Shown here: positions 18,921 through 28,128 of the stretch, in pieces | Position numbering within the stretch: the first letter of the stretch is position 1 | How the letters are laid out: each line of letters begins with the position of its first letter | Source: Algimonas arctica | Lineage (GTDB): Bacteria > Pseudomonadota > Alphaproteobacteria > Caulobacterales > Maricaulaceae | DNA length: 64,000 bases | Assembly: GCF_014652695.1 (NCBI RefSeq) | Contig: NZ_BMZH01000001.1 | Coordinates: forward strand, 396,401 to 460,400 | Reading direction: 5' to 3' | Made by a program: the position numbers and the translations under genes | The notes under the pieces: model-generated | The model's database searches: none | The model's input: only the letters and a program-made list of their open reading frames with translations | Told to the model about the DNA's origin: nothing

Positions 18921-19253
18921 TTACAAGATCGCTTTTCCGATCGACATTAGCGGCGCTGGAGCAATAATTAGAAGCGCCCCTTCAACGGCCACGACCCACC
19001 CGAGTGCAGTTATTAGTACGCGCCAATCGGCAGACCAAATATTGTGAAAAGCAATTACCGATAAGCCACCAAGGAGCGTCAAAATTCCGCTCAAGAATAG
19101 AACCGAAGTGTTACTGATGAAGTTTTCCATCAAAACCACGAACCGCTTACGGTCGAGGATCATGGGTATTGAGCAACAAGTCAGATAAGCTCCAAATAGA
19201 AGAGCGAGAAAAGATGAAACTGACATTGACGCCACCGTAACTGACTTAATCAT
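18921..19253 (-). CDS. Small integral membrane protein, unknown function
   Basis: The 110-residue product is highly hydrophobic with about four predicted membrane helices. The central LFLSGILTLLGGLSVIAFHNIW and DWRVLITALGWVVAVEGALLI resemble a widespread but unnamed family of small bacterial membrane proteins with a conserved HNxW..DWRV..T..GW pattern. No catalytic motif is visible. The gene is alone on the minus strand between tRNA-Glu and the DUF192 gene. I recognise only the family pattern and give no function. Confidence 0.7.
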   Translation of the reverse strand: MIKSVTVASMSVSSFLALLFGAYLTCCSIPMILDRKRFVVLMENFISNTSVLFLSGILTLLGGLSVIAFHNIWSADWRVLITALGWVVAVEGALLIIAPAPLMSIGKAIL

Positions 19254-19361
19254 AACGGACTCTCAAATAAGGTTTTTGACTCTCATCACTTTTAAAAGGG
19301 AAGGGGGCTTGGTTCTAACGAAACACACGCAGACCCCAACCTTACCGCCAAGGGATGCCAA

Positions 19362-19499
19362 GTGGATCGTTTTGTTATACCCATCCCAAGCTCTCAAAGG
19401 GACCGCGTTAAAACCGATAAGACGCGGAATGTCTTTGGCCCGTCAGTCGATTGGGCTGCAATGAAATTTCTACCTGACAGTCCTGCCCCGCAGGGTTAG
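19362..19499 (+). CDS. Possible 45-residue small protein upstream of the DUF192 gene
   Basis: A GTG at 19362 follows a good Shine-Dalgarno sequence (AGGGA, six bases away) and opens a 45-codon frame ending TAG at 19499, 10 bp before the next gene. The product starts VDRFVIPIPSSQRDRVK and has a balanced composition with DWAAMKFLPD near the end. I do not recognise it. Codon choice looks like that of neighbouring genes. It could be a coupled small protein or chance; no homologue was checked. Confidence 0.4.
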   Translation: MDRFVIPIPSSQRDRVKTDKTRNVFGPSVDWAAMKFLPDSPAPQG

Positions 19500-19509
19500 A
19501 GATACCGTC

Positions 19510-19977
19510 ATGAAACGCGCTCTTCTCACTTCCCTTTTTATCGCTCTATCGTCTCCGGCACTCGCCCAGACGGCTCAAGACGATGTCGTTGATTTCGGCG
19601 CCCCGGTTTCGCTGACGATTGTCGCGGAAAACGGCACGCACGAATTCATGGTCGATGAAGCCAAAACCCTCGCTCAACAAGCCCGCGGCATGATGTGGCG
19701 CGACTCCATGGGCGACGACGAGGGCATGATCTTCGAATTCGAAGAACCGAAGGTCGCAACGATCTGGATGAAGAACACAGCTATTCCTCTCGATATCCTG
19801 TTCGTTCGTTCGAACGGTCAAATCCTTAAAATCGAACATATGGCCCAACCTTATAAACTTCGCTCAGCCAGTTCTGAGGCTGTCATCGCCTCAGTGGTCG
19901 AATTGAAGGGCGGACGGGCGCTAGAACTGGGGATTAAACCCGGAGATGTGATTCAACATCCATTTTTCGGCAGTTAG
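19510..19977 (+). CDS. DUF192 family exported protein
   Basis: The 155-residue product begins with a cleavable signal peptide (MKRALLTSLFIALSSPALAQ) and continues with a DUF192 domain. Family features are ARGMMWRDSMGDDEGMIFEF, IWMKNTAIPLDILFV and GGRALELGIKPGDVI. It should be periplasmic. The biochemical role of DUF192 proteins is not established. In Alphaproteobacteria this gene commonly neighbours tRNA-Pro and the NDUFS4-like gene, as here. Confidence 0.9.
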   Translation: MKRALLTSLFIALSSPALAQTAQDDVVDFGAPVSLTIVAENGTHEFMVDEAKTLAQQARGMMWRDSMGDDEGMIFEFEEPKVATIWMKNTAIPLDILFVRSNGQILKIEHMAQPYKLRSASSEAVIASVVELKGGRALELGIKPGDVIQHPFFGS

Positions 19978-20024
19978 ACGGTTGCGCATAGCGTGGATTG
20001 GGCTAAGAGCCGCCTCGTCTGGAA

Positions 20025-20101
<77 letters not shown>

Positions 20102-20197
20102 GACCTTAAGTCTGAGAAATTAGTCTCTCAGCCCGCCCCAACCGTAAGTTCGTCTTAATCCCTCACGCTTAGCGTAGGTCCAAAGAGGACCTGCGTT

Positions 20198-22126
20198 ATG
20201 ATACCCCAACACCCCGGACTAAAGCAGGCCATGGCACCCGGTGGGTCAAACCGGCGCCCGCTCACACAGATTGAAGTTGGGCGTATTCTGAACGTTGGCT
20301 CCGCTGAAGCCATCATTTCCATCAATAAGTCGGTCATCCGCGACAATAAGCTAAGCATCGCGCAAATCGGCACAATGCTAAAAATCCTCACAAGCGATTC
20401 GATTGTTGTGGGAATGGTGTCATCGCTTAAAATTGGCTCGTCCGACACAGAGGGTATGGCCGATGGGTGTCACGCCACGTTGAATATTCTCGGCGAGATC
20501 AGCACAAACGCGACGACACGAGAAACGAAGTTTAATCGTGGTGTGCGGACGTTCCCCGTTTTGGGTGAAGCCGTTTACACAATGTCCGCCACAGACCTGC
20601 AGATCATTTTCTCAAAAGAAACATCGCCTTGTATTGAGATTGGTCGTTTGCAGCAGGACAATTCGATCATTGCCAATGTTCGCATTGACGACATGCTATC
20701 CAAACATTTCGCGATCATCGGATCGACCGGTTCAGGGAAGTCTTGCACGGTCGCACTTATCCTTCAGGCAATTCTCAGTGCAAGCCCGGCAGGCCATGTC
20801 GTCCTGTTTGACCCGCATAATGAATACTCCAAGAGTTTTGGCGACCGGGCTGAAGTCATTACCGGCGAAACGCTCGATCTTCCTCTGTGGATGTTTGATT
20901 TTGTTGAGACCGTCGAGTTGTTGACATCCGACATTGAAGATCAAGCCCGCGAGGAAGAAGAAATTCTCAATGATGTCATCCTCATGGCAAAACGGCTCTT
21001 TGATCGCTCAATGGCCCACAATGACACCAGTGCTCAAGTCAAACTTGATGATGTTGAAATGGAGCTCCAACGCGCGACGCATATTTCGCTCGATAGTCCC
21101 GTGCCGTACCGTATTCGTGATGTTGTAAAGCTCATTGATCACGAAATGGGTAAGTTGGAGAACAGCTCTAATCTTCAGCCTTACAAGCGCCTGAAGCGCC
21201 GAATTCAGTCTCTCATGGCGGATCCGCGCTATGCTTTCATCTTTCGCAATCAAGCCAAACCACGGCCCTTAGAAGAAACGATCGGCCGGATTTTCCGCTT
21301 GCCTGTGAATGGCAAACCAATTTCAATTCTCGACTTTTCATCGATCCCATCGGAGACACTCAATATCGTGGTCGCCGTTGTCAGCCGCTTGGCATTTGAA
21401 TTAGCGACTTGGTCAGAACGTAAAGTCCCCATTCTGCTCGTGTGTGAAGAAGCCCACCGCTATATCCCGCGGGATGCGAGCCAAGGCTTTCATGCAACGC
21501 GCCGGATTATCTCACGAATCGCAAAAGAAGGCCGAAAATATGGGGTTTCACTGGGAATTATTTCTCAGCGTCCATCAGAACTAGAGCCCAGCACATTGTC
21601 GCAATGTTCGACCATATTTTCGATGCGATTATCCAACGAAATCGATCAGAATTTTGTGCGTGCGGCTGTGCCAGACGGGGCGGCGGAGCTCCTCACATTC
21701 TTGCCGTCTCTGGGCACCGCTGAAACGATGGTTTTTGGTGAGGCCGTGAACCTGCCGATGCGGGTCCTGCTTAATAATCTGCCAGAAGAATATAGACCGC
21801 ACAGTTCCAGCGCCTCGTTCACGAAACTGTGGGCGCGCGACACATCGACACCGGAAATGATGGAAAGGGTCTATGCCAGTTGGAAAACGCGGACGCATCG
21901 TGATAAATCGGGGGGCATTGCGGAGCCTGTTTTCCACTCGGCCCCGCGCGCTGTTGCGCCTAACCCCGCCGAGTTAACATTAGCGCAGCGTGTGGCGGCT
22001 GCGCCGTCGCTACAACGGCCAAGCCATGACGCCGGGCCCAGTAAACTAAATGCCATACGCAACCAGCCGCAATCTGGACGCGAGATAAAAAATCTTCTCA
22101 ACGCAGCCTTCCACCGCGAAACGTGA
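20198..22126 (+). CDS. HerA-like hexameric ATPase (DUF87/HerA family)
   Basis: The 642-residue FtsK/HerA-superfamily ATPase has an N-terminal beta-barrel (about residues 20-150) of the HAS-barrel type. The Walker A motif GSTGSGKSCTV is near residue 178, followed by LFDPHNEYSKSF. The Walker B strand ILLVCEEAHRYIP lies near residue 415, with RIAKEGRKYGVSLGIISQRPSEL as sensor region. The C-terminal tail (about 560-642) looks unstructured. HerA proteins translocate DNA and usually work with the nuclease NurA; no nurA is in the window. It sits between tRNA-Pro and the NDUFS4-like gene. Confidence 0.88.
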   Translation: MIPQHPGLKQAMAPGGSNRRPLTQIEVGRILNVGSAEAIISINKSVIRDNKLSIAQIGTMLKILTSDSIVVGMVSSLKIGSSDTEGMADGCHATLNILGEISTNATTRETKFNRGVRTFPVLGEAVYTMSATDLQIIFSKETSPCIEIGRLQQDNSIIANVRIDDMLSKHFAIIGSTGSGKSCTVALILQAILSASPAGHVVLFDPHNEYSKSFGDRAEVITGETLDLPLWMFDFVETVELLTSDIEDQAREEEEILNDVILMAKRLFDRSMAHNDTSAQVKLDDVEMELQRATHISLDSPVPYRIRDVVKLIDHEMGKLENSSNLQPYKRLKRRIQSLMADPRYAFIFRNQAKPRPLEETIGRIFRLPVNGKPISILDFSSIPSETLNIVVAVVSRLAFELATWSERKVPILLVCEEAHRYIPRDASQGFHATRRIISRIAKEGRKYGVSLGIISQRPSELEPSTLSQCSTIFSMRLSNEIDQNFVRAAVPDGAAELLTFLPSLGTAETMVFGEAVNLPMRVLLNNLPEEYRPHSSSASFTKLWARDTSTPEMMERVYASWKTRTHRDKSGGIAEPVFHSAPRAVAPNPAELTLAQRVAAAPSLQRPSHDAGPSKLNAIRNQPQSGREIKNLLNAAFHRET

Positions 22127-22206
22127 GTAACAAATAATGCGGGCAAAGGTGCGGCACAGCGATGCGGTGTCTTGCATCACGCGCGGAGCGGGGCTAACGC
22201 CATCTT

Positions 22207-22512
22207 ATGTACGCGAAAATCTACAGACCCCGTCCATCGGCTATGAGTTCTGGTCGAGCCAACACTCATAAATGGCATTTTGAGTTTGAAAGTGCGGAGC
22301 CACGCTCTATCGACCCGCTAACGGGGAACGCTGTGTCAGCGGACACGCGCGAACAAATCAAAATGATGTTTGATACGTTGGAAGAGGCTGTGTCCTACGC
22401 CCAGTCAAATGGCATTCCGCACCACGTGCTCGGAACGCAAGATATGAAGCGTATTCCACGGTCTTATTCGGAAAACTTCGCGTTTGATCGCAAGTTACCT
22501 TGGACTCATTAG
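22207..22512 (+). CDS. NDUFS4-like accessory subunit of NADH dehydrogenase (complex I)
   Basis: The 101-residue product matches the small NDUFS4-type (18 kDa) accessory subunit of alphaproteobacterial and mitochondrial complex I. Features are ARIYRP-like opening (MYAKIYRPRPSAMSSGRANT), WHFEFE, the middle part with F.TLEEAVSYAQSNGI and the C-terminal SYSENFAFDRKLPWTH. It should sit at the cytoplasmic arm of complex I. It is encoded away from the nuo genes, as usual, and just upstream of tRNA-Arg. Confidence 0.93.
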   Translation: MYAKIYRPRPSAMSSGRANTHKWHFEFESAEPRSIDPLTGNAVSADTREQIKMMFDTLEEAVSYAQSNGIPHHVLGTQDMKRIPRSYSENFAFDRKLPWTH

Positions 22513-22541
22513 TCCGGCACTTGTGCCGAACGATCAACTGG

Positions 22542-22618
22542 GGTCCCGTAGCTCAACTGGATAGAGCACCTGATTTCTAATCAGGATGTTGGGGGTTCAA
22601 GTCCCTCCGGGATCGCCA
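22542..22618 (+). tRNA. tRNA-Arg (anticodon TCT)
   Basis: A 77-nt cloverleaf with encoded CCA. Acceptor GGTCCCG pairs with CGGGATC (one G-T). The anticodon stem CCTGA/TCAGG encloses TTTCTAA, giving TCT, which reads AGA and AGG. A small hairpin (CGGCAC/GTGCCG) separates it from the preceding gene. Confidence 0.96.
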
Positions 22619-22726
22619 TTTTCTGTCTCATAAGTATTGTTGATCGCTGCAACAAAGAGAGAGAGAGGTAATGGAGCTTAAAACTAAAGACGGAAACTAA
22701 GGCTTAGAAGCGTTTTTAAACTTATT

Positions 22727-22987
22727 GTGACGGCGTGGGTTCTATCGTGGGGCGCTCTCTTCGGGTTTATAATGATCCTTTTAGTTTCAATGACGCTCAT
22801 ATCAGGCGAAATGACAGTTAATGATGAACTTGTTCAAGGGCGCGGAGACGCGCTTGTATCCATGTTGCCACTCATAATTTTTTTTCCAATTATTGTCGTA
22901 TTCCTCGCCCTGTTTTTTTGGGCAATGCTGGTTGACGGGCTGTGGCTATATCGCCTCAAACGGCCCATTCGGGTTTCTGCTGAATAA
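22727..22987 (+). CDS. Small two-helix membrane protein, unknown
   Basis: The 86-residue frame encodes two hydrophobic segments (about residues 4-26 and 46-75) joined by a short acidic loop, and ends with the basic RLKRPIRVSAE. The start is GTG at 22727 and the ribosome binding site is poor. It begins 109 bp after tRNA-Arg, in AT-richer DNA than its neighbours. I do not recognise a family. The hydrophobic pattern supports a real protein, but the call is tentative. Confidence 0.55.
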   Translation: MTAWVLSWGALFGFIMILLVSMTLISGEMTVNDELVQGRGDALVSMLPLIIFFPIIVVFLALFFWAMLVDGLWLYRLKRPIRVSAE

Positions 22988-23055
22988 GGCTTTTGAACGT
23001 CTGACAAAGACAGGCGGTTTATCCGGTCTGTAGTTTAAGTGCCTGAGCAGAGGCT

Positions 23056-24000
23056 CTACTGATCTGTCCGAAAGACGGACCACCCCGTAAGCTCAACTAA
23101 ACGTTCCAATGCATTTGAACCCAGCTGTGAATTGCCTTGTGAATTGAGGCCAGGGAACCACACTGCGATCGACGCAATGCCCGGAGCGATGGCTAATATA
23201 CCACCCCCCACGCCCGATTTTCCGGGCAGGCCAACGCGGTAGGCAAATTCACCTGATCCATCATAATGACCACACATCATCATCAAGGCCAAAATACGTT
23301 TAGCCCGCTGCTGTGATATAATTGTATCGGATGTTCCGGGGGCTCTACGACCGCCGCACATCAGGTAACGGCCCGCCGAGGCCAGCTGGTGACAACTCAT
23401 CGATAAAGAACAGAGGTGGAAATAAACGCCCAGATTCCGCTCAACTGTATTTTCGATATTACCATACGCGCGCATATAATTCGCGAGTGCCCGATTTCGA
23501 AACCCGGTCTCGTTCTCACTTTTCGCGACGGCTTCATCAATCGTGATCGTATCGTCGCCCGTCACCGTATGCATGAAGCGAAGAAACTCACCTAAAATTT
23601 CGCGGGGCTCGTAACGACCCAGAAGGATGTCAGCGACGACAATGGCCCCAGCATTGATGAACGGGTTACGCGGAATGCCTTGTTCCCACTCTAGCTGCAC
23701 AATTGAGTTAAACGCACTGCCGGAGGGTTCCCGCCCGACCCGGGACCACAGCCCGTCACCGACAAAGCCCAAGGCCATCGTGAGTGAGAAGACCTTGCTG
23801 ATACTTTGAATTGAGAATGCGACGTCGGCATCGCCAGACATGTAACAATTTCCGTCATGGTCTATGATTGTCATGCCAAAATGGGATGGTGAAACAGACG
23901 CTAATGTCGGGATATAGTCAGCGACAACCCCACGCTCGCTCTGCTGCGCCATCTCATCAGCGATTTGGTCGACGACGATTTGTAGATCAGGCTGTTTCAC
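23056..24000 (-). CDS. glsA: Glutaminase
   Basis: This serine-dependent glutaminase hydrolyses glutamine to glutamate and ammonia. The 314-residue product shows the serine/lysine motif [15 protein letters not shown], then [28 protein letters not shown] and the C-terminal [17 protein letters not shown]. Length fits the family. The GTG start at 24000 overlaps the stop of the upstream esterase gene by 4 bp (GTGA), making it the last gene of a minus-strand operon with metC and the esterase. Confidence 0.96.
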   Translation of the reverse strand: MKQPDLQIVVDQIADEMAQQSERGVVADYIPTLASVSPSHFGMTIIDHDGNCYMSGDADVAFSIQSISKVFSLTMALGFVGDGLWSRVGREPSGSAFNSIVQLEWEQGIPRNPFINAGAIVVADILLGRYEPREILGEFLRFMHTVTGDDTITIDEAVAKSENETGFRNRALANYMRAYGNIENTVERNLGVYFHLCSLSMSCHQLASAGRYLMCGGRRAPGTSDTIISQQRAKRILALMMMCGHYDGSGEFAYRVGLPGKSGVGGGILAIAPGIASIAVWFPGLNSQGNSQLGSNALERLVELTGWSVFRTDQ

Positions 24001-25217
24001 GGGAAATGCGCGTCCAAAAAGTCCAGAAAGGCGGGCCAGTCCTCTTTAACAACACCGTGAGTTCCGGGCCGCAACCAATAGGCTTTACGATCGCCGGGAC
24101 GGAAGTCGGCTGGGGTCGCAGCCCCAAACGCGACGCCCCATGCCGCCTTAGCCTCTTTGTACGCGCCCCAGGGATCACCCCATACATCTCTGCGCGCATT
24201 ACCTAGCAATACGGGTTTATGGCCCGTCAGAGCCAATAGATCGGCCGGACGAACGGGCAGGGCCTTTGGACGATCTTGGTATCGGTTTAGGCCCTCTCCA
24301 GCCCAGTGGGGGTAGCCTTTCACAAGAGCGTCCAGCGGCTCGCCCTCTTTATCATCTAGCGCTGACGCGCCAAGCGTTCCGCTTTGATGGGCAATGACGG
24401 CGTCAATGTCGTCAGACCACGCTCCGGCCAGTAGGGCGGTTTTGCCAAAGCGGGAATGGCCGTAGGCGATCATAGGACGCTCGCCGAACTCTGTGTCGAT
24501 GTTTCGTGCGGCGACAGTAAATAAGTCGGACCAAACCGCCAAAGCTCCCGGACGATTGGCGTGATTAGGAAATAAGGCATCCAAAGCTGCTAATCCAGCT
24601 TCGCCGCGATCCGGCACAAACTGGCTTGGATACATAGCGGCGAGCCCATAGCCGCGATCAAGAATATCTTGTAGCGGGGGTTGAACGATGTAGCGGCCAA
24701 AAATTTTGACCATTAACATCCCGAAGAAGCCGCCGCCCGAACAGGTAGAATCAACATCATCCGGTGGGCGAACGCCCGCGAGGGGGATGACACTATTGTT
24801 CGGGCAAAAGTTCTGAGACAGAATGACAGGGGCGTTCGGAACATCGGTCGGCAACACCAAAATCAAATCCATGTCCCGTGCATCCGCGCCATAGCTGACC
24901 CGCAATCGCCATTGGGCAACAGTCGCTGGCGACGTCAACGCCTCTGCGGGGCGCTGCTCAAATGAAACGATCTCAACCGTGGGGCTGAGGTCCATCTCGC
25001 CATAAATTTCTGTTTCAAGCAGTGCCCGCGCGCGGATTTCGGGTAAATCCACGCGTGCTGGCATCTGCCAGTTTTTCGGTAGATCTGTCGGCGCTTGTTT
25101 TAAGATTGTTCGCGCCGTCGTGCAGGACCCCAGCGCGATTGCGCCGGCAATCGCTGCGAGCTTTAAGAATGCCCAAATGGCCTCAAGAAACTTTCGCAAA
25201 CGCCTGTTCCACATCAT
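23997..25217 (-). CDS. CE15-like alpha/beta hydrolase lipoprotein (glucuronoyl esterase family)
   Basis: The 406-residue product has a basic N-terminus, a hydrophobic segment and lipobox LGSC, so it is probably a lipoprotein. The catalytic serine is in [17 protein letters not shown], followed by [14 protein letters not shown]. Later come [19 protein letters not shown] and a histidine in [20 protein letters not shown]. This pattern matches carbohydrate esterase family 15, whose known members cleave glucuronoyl esters linking lignin to xylan. Activity on algal or plant polymers is inference. It overlaps metC by 35 bp and glsA by 4 bp. Confidence 0.78.
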   Translation of the reverse strand: MMWNRRLRKFLEAIWAFLKLAAIAGAIALGSCTTARTILKQAPTDLPKNWQMPARVDLPEIRARALLETEIYGEMDLSPTVEIVSFEQRPAEALTSPATVAQWRLRVSYGADARDMDLILVLPTDVPNAPVILSQNFCPNNSVIPLAGVRPPDDVDSTCSGGGFFGMLMVKIFGRYIVQPPLQDILDRGYGLAAMYPSQFVPDRGEAGLAALDALFPNHANRPGALAVWSDLFTVAARNIDTEFGERPMIAYGHSRFGKTALLAGAWSDDIDAVIAHQSGTLGASALDDKEGEPLDALVKGYPHWAGEGLNRYQDRPKALPVRPADLLALTGHKPVLLGNARRDVWGDPWGAYKEAKAAWGVAFGAATPADFRPGDRKAYWLRPGTHGVVKEDWPAFLDFLDAHFP

Positions 25218-26328
25218 CTTTTAGATCGTCGACATGTTCGAGTCCGCAGGCAAAACGGATGATGGGGCCGGCAAAAGCCTCCCCAAACCGTCGCTTGAGT
25301 TGTGGGTTACAATGAATAGCGAGGCTTTCAAAGCCGCCATAGGAAAAGCCAATCCCAAACAGGTGCAACGCATCAATGAATCGGTTGATGTCCGCGGTGG
25401 GGCGCGGCGTTAGAACAATACTGAAAAGGCTGCCGCACCCTGAAAAATCACGCGCCCAGAGTTTATGATCGGGGTGGGTTTCTAAGGCCGGTTGAAGCAC
25501 ATCTAAGACTTGTTCGTGGGATTGCAGCCACCGGGCGAGCGTCTCCGCTGTACGTTCCTGCTGTGCAAACCGTGTCGCGACAGAGCGGAACCCGCGCAAA
25601 ACCTGATAGGCATCATCCGGTGAACTGGCGACACCCATTTGCTTAGCCGTTGCGGCGAGTTTTGCGCCATGTTTCGGGTCGGCGCAAATTGCGGCGCCGA
25701 ACAAAAGGTCGCCATGTCCGCCAAAATATTTAGTCGCGGAATGGGTCGAGATGTCCGCGCCCAGCTTAAGCGGATTGCACGCCAGACCCGCAGACCATGT
25801 ATTATCGACGATAGAGATGACGCCGCGTTTTCTGGCTTCCGCGCAAATCGCTGGAATATCTTGAATTTCAAAGGTGAGCGATCCCGGGGACTCAAGGAGA
25901 ACCACCGCCGTATTATCGCGAATAAGCGTGCTGATACCCGCGCCGATACGCGGATCGTATAATTCCGTCTCAACATCCATCTGTTTGAGGAACGTTTGAC
26001 AGAAATGACGTGTCGGGCCGTAAGCGCTGTCGGTCAGGAGCACATGATCGCCAGGTTTCACAAAGGGCAGAATGGGCTGCACACACGCCATGACGCCCGA
26101 CGGGTATAGCTGACAGGTCGCGCCGCTTTCCAGTTCAATAAACAGCTCGCATAAGGCGTCATGAACATTCGTGCCATGTCGGCCATAGCCGCGCACATCG
26201 GTTCGGTAGAGGTCTTCGGACTTCTCAAACAGCAGCGTGGACGCGCGTTCAATACCCGGATTAACAGGCGTACCGAGGCCGGGTGTGGGGCGCCCCATAT
26301 GAGCGAATTTTGTCTGTCGGTCGGTCAT
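25183..26328 (-). CDS. metC: Cystathionine beta-lyase
   Basis: This PLP enzyme of the Cys/Met metabolism family cleaves cystathionine to homocysteine in methionine synthesis. The 381-residue product has the tyrosine-containing GYGRHGTNV, SVYGPTR-like SAYGPTRHFCQ, SIVDNTWSAGL and the PLP lysine in STHSATKYFGGHGDLLFG. The last feature and ASSPDDAYQVLRGFRS fit MetC of the proteobacterial type. It heads a minus-strand operon and lies 10 bp downstream of the sulfurtransferase gene, so a sulfur-amino-acid cluster is likely. Confidence 0.93.
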   Translation of the reverse strand: MTDRQTKFAHMGRPTPGLGTPVNPGIERASTLLFEKSEDLYRTDVRGYGRHGTNVHDALCELFIELESGATCQLYPSGVMACVQPILPFVKPGDHVLLTDSAYGPTRHFCQTFLKQMDVETELYDPRIGAGISTLIRDNTAVVLLESPGSLTFEIQDIPAICAEARKRGVISIVDNTWSAGLACNPLKLGADISTHSATKYFGGHGDLLFGAAICADPKHGAKLAATAKQMGVASSPDDAYQVLRGFRSVATRFAQQERTAETLARWLQSHEQVLDVLQPALETHPDHKLWARDFSGCGSLFSIVLTPRPTADINRFIDALHLFGIGFSYGGFESLAIHCNPQLKRRFGEAFAGPIIRFACGLEHVDDLKDDVEQAFAKVS

Positions 26329-26338
26329 GCGTCAGTCT

Positions 26339-27103
26339 TTATTGGCCAGTCTCTATCGGAAGGCTGTCGTCAGGCCCCCATTCCGCCCATGATCCTTGAT
26401 AGACACGGACGTTCTTGGCCCCGCAACGAGTGAGGGCAAAGGCGAGTCCCGACGCAGTTACGCCAGACCCACAGGTGGTGATTATGGGACTATTGAGATC
26501 AATTTCTTGCTCATCAAAAAGGTCCCACAGGGTTTCCTGATCATGGAAGGATCGACCTGATTTAAGGGTCGGGAAGGGGATATTTACGCTGCCCGGAATA
26601 TGACCTGCGCGGCAGTTAGGGCGGGGCTCTTCGGCGTCGCCTGCAAACCGTGCGGCGGGGCGCGCATCGATAATCTGCGTCTCTGTTCCTAGCGCGGCTA
26701 GTACATCTTCTTTCGTCGCATTCATCAGCGCAGGGTTGGCGCAGGAACCGAAAAAAGATGCGGTCGGTTTCGGGCTTTTAGGCACCGTGTCGCCCCAACC
26801 CTCAACCAAGACCGCCTTGCATCCATGCGACCGCAACATCCACCACACCCAAGGCGCAGAAAATAATCCGACCCGATCATAGACGGCGACGGGTTGCTCA
26901 CCGCGAAGTCCACAGAGGCCGAAAACTTTTGCGGCTCCGCTCAGGCGTTGCGCAATGTTAAAGGCCTTTATGGCGTCCGTATCAACGATATGACTGGTCC
27001 CAAAAAGGTAATCATCAAGCGGGTCTGTGCGTGTTGGCATTACCCACGTTGCGTCAATCAGATCATAGCCATTCGGAATATCGGCGGCGTGTAGAGAAAT
27101 CAT
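26339..27103 (-). CDS. sseA: Rhodanese-type sulfurtransferase (SseA, 3-mercaptopyruvate sulfurtransferase-like)
   Basis: The 254-residue product has two rhodanese domains. The second carries the active-site loop TTCGSGVTASGLAFAL, the signature of 3-mercaptopyruvate sulfurtransferases, and IIDARPAARFAG...CRAGHIPGSVNIPF. The first domain looks shortened near the usual HIPGA motif compared with typical ~280-residue members. I chose ATG 27103 because it overlaps the cysK stop as ATGA; an upstream GTG (27112) lies inside cysK. It sits between cysK and metC, in keeping with sulfur metabolism. Confidence 0.88.
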   Translation of the reverse strand: MISLHAADIPNGYDLIDATWVMPTRTDPLDDYLFGTSHIVDTDAIKAFNIAQRLSGAAKVFGLCGLRGEQPVAVYDRVGLFSAPWVWWMLRSHGCKAVLVEGWGDTVPKSPKPTASFFGSCANPALMNATKEDVLAALGTETQIIDARPAARFAGDAEEPRPNCRAGHIPGSVNIPFPTLKSGRSFHDQETLWDLFDEQEIDLNSPIITTCGSGVTASGLAFALTRCGAKNVRVYQGSWAEWGPDDSLPIETGQ

Positions 27104-28095
27104 AGCCAACACGGGACAGGCAATCCCTTTTCCCTGAGGAATTCAGGATTGTAGACTTTGGACTGATAGCGCTGTCCATAGTCACAGAGGATCGTCACGA
27201 TTGTGTGGCCCGGCCCCATTTCACGCGCCATATGGATCGCACCGGCAATGTTAATGCCGGAAGAGCCGCCCAAACAAATTCCTTCTAACTGATTGAGTTC
27301 AAAGATGACCTGCAACGCTTCCGTATCGCTAATACGATAAGCCCTGTCGACAATGACGTCCTTTAGGTTTGCCGTAATCCGACCTTGTCCAATACCTTCT
27401 GTGATCGAATTGCCTTCGGTTTCCAATTCGCCGTGATCATAATAGGCGAACATTTTTGATCCATAAGGATCTGCAACGCCGATTTTGATCTCAGGGTTAT
27501 GGGCTTTTAATCCCATCGACATTCCACCCAATGTTCCACCCGACCCAACGGCGCAGACGAAGCCGTCAATATTGCCCTCAGTTTGGGTCCAGATTTCCTG
27601 CGCCGTGCTATCAATATGCGATTGGCGGTTGGCGACATTATCGAATTGATTGGCCCAAATGGCGCCATTCGGTTCTGTCTTGTTCAACTCTGCGGCGAGT
27701 CGTTCAGATACATGCACATAATTGTCCGGATTGGCATAAGGCACGGCATCGACTTCAATAAGTTCAGCGCCCAGGAGTTTTACAGCGTCTTTTTTCTCTT
27801 GGCTTTGCGTGCGCGGCATAACGATTTTGCAGCGATAGCCGAGCGCGGAGCAAACCATCGCGAGACCAATGCCCGTATTGCCCGCTGTGCCTTCGACAAC
27901 GACACCGCCGGGGCGAAGCGCACCACTGGCTTCCGCGTCACGGACAATCCATAAGGCAGCTCGGTCTTTAACGGATTGACCGGGGTTCAAAAATTCGGCT
28001 TTGCCGTAAATATTGCACCCCGTCATTTTTGAGGCGTCCTGCAATTTGAGCAGAGGCGTATTACCGATAAGGTCGATGACTGAATTGGCTATCAT
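27100..28095 (-). CDS. cysK: Cysteine synthase A-type O-acetylserine sulfhydrylase
   Basis: This PLP enzyme makes cysteine from O-acetylserine and sulfide. The 331-residue product has IGNTPLLKL, the PLP lysine in NPGQSVKDRAALWIV and EGTAGNTGIGLAMV in place of the EPTSGNTG of standard CysK. SGGTLGGMS and ICLGGSSGINIAGA bind phosphate and substrate. The EGTAGNTG variant is known in a CysK/CBS-like subgroup, so serine or another donor is possible. It overlaps sseA by 4 bp. Confidence 0.9.
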   Translation of the reverse strand: MIANSVIDLIGNTPLLKLQDASKMTGCNIYGKAEFLNPGQSVKDRAALWIVRDAEASGALRPGGVVVEGTAGNTGIGLAMVCSALGYRCKIVMPRTQSQEKKDAVKLLGAELIEVDAVPYANPDNYVHVSERLAAELNKTEPNGAIWANQFDNVANRQSHIDSTAQEIWTQTEGNIDGFVCAVGSGGTLGGMSMGLKAHNPEIKIGVADPYGSKMFAYYDHGELETEGNSITEGIGQGRITANLKDVIVDRAYRISDTEALQVIFELNQLEGICLGGSSGINIAGAIHMAREMGPGHTIVTILCDYGQRYQSKVYNPEFLREKGLPVPCWL

Positions 28096-28128
28096 AAGAG
28101 CATCTTTGCCAGCGTTAGGGTTATATTA

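Noticed and set aside
18862..19047. Plus-strand frame opposite the small membrane protein
   Set aside because: It is the shadow of the minus-strand gene, which has clear membrane-helix character.
22655..22667. Short GA dinucleotide repeat after tRNA-Arg
   Set aside because: Only about six units; too short to be called a functional repeat.
22671..22700. Nine-codon frame (ATG GAG CTT ...) before the small membrane gene
   Set aside because: Too short and without supporting signals to claim a leader peptide.
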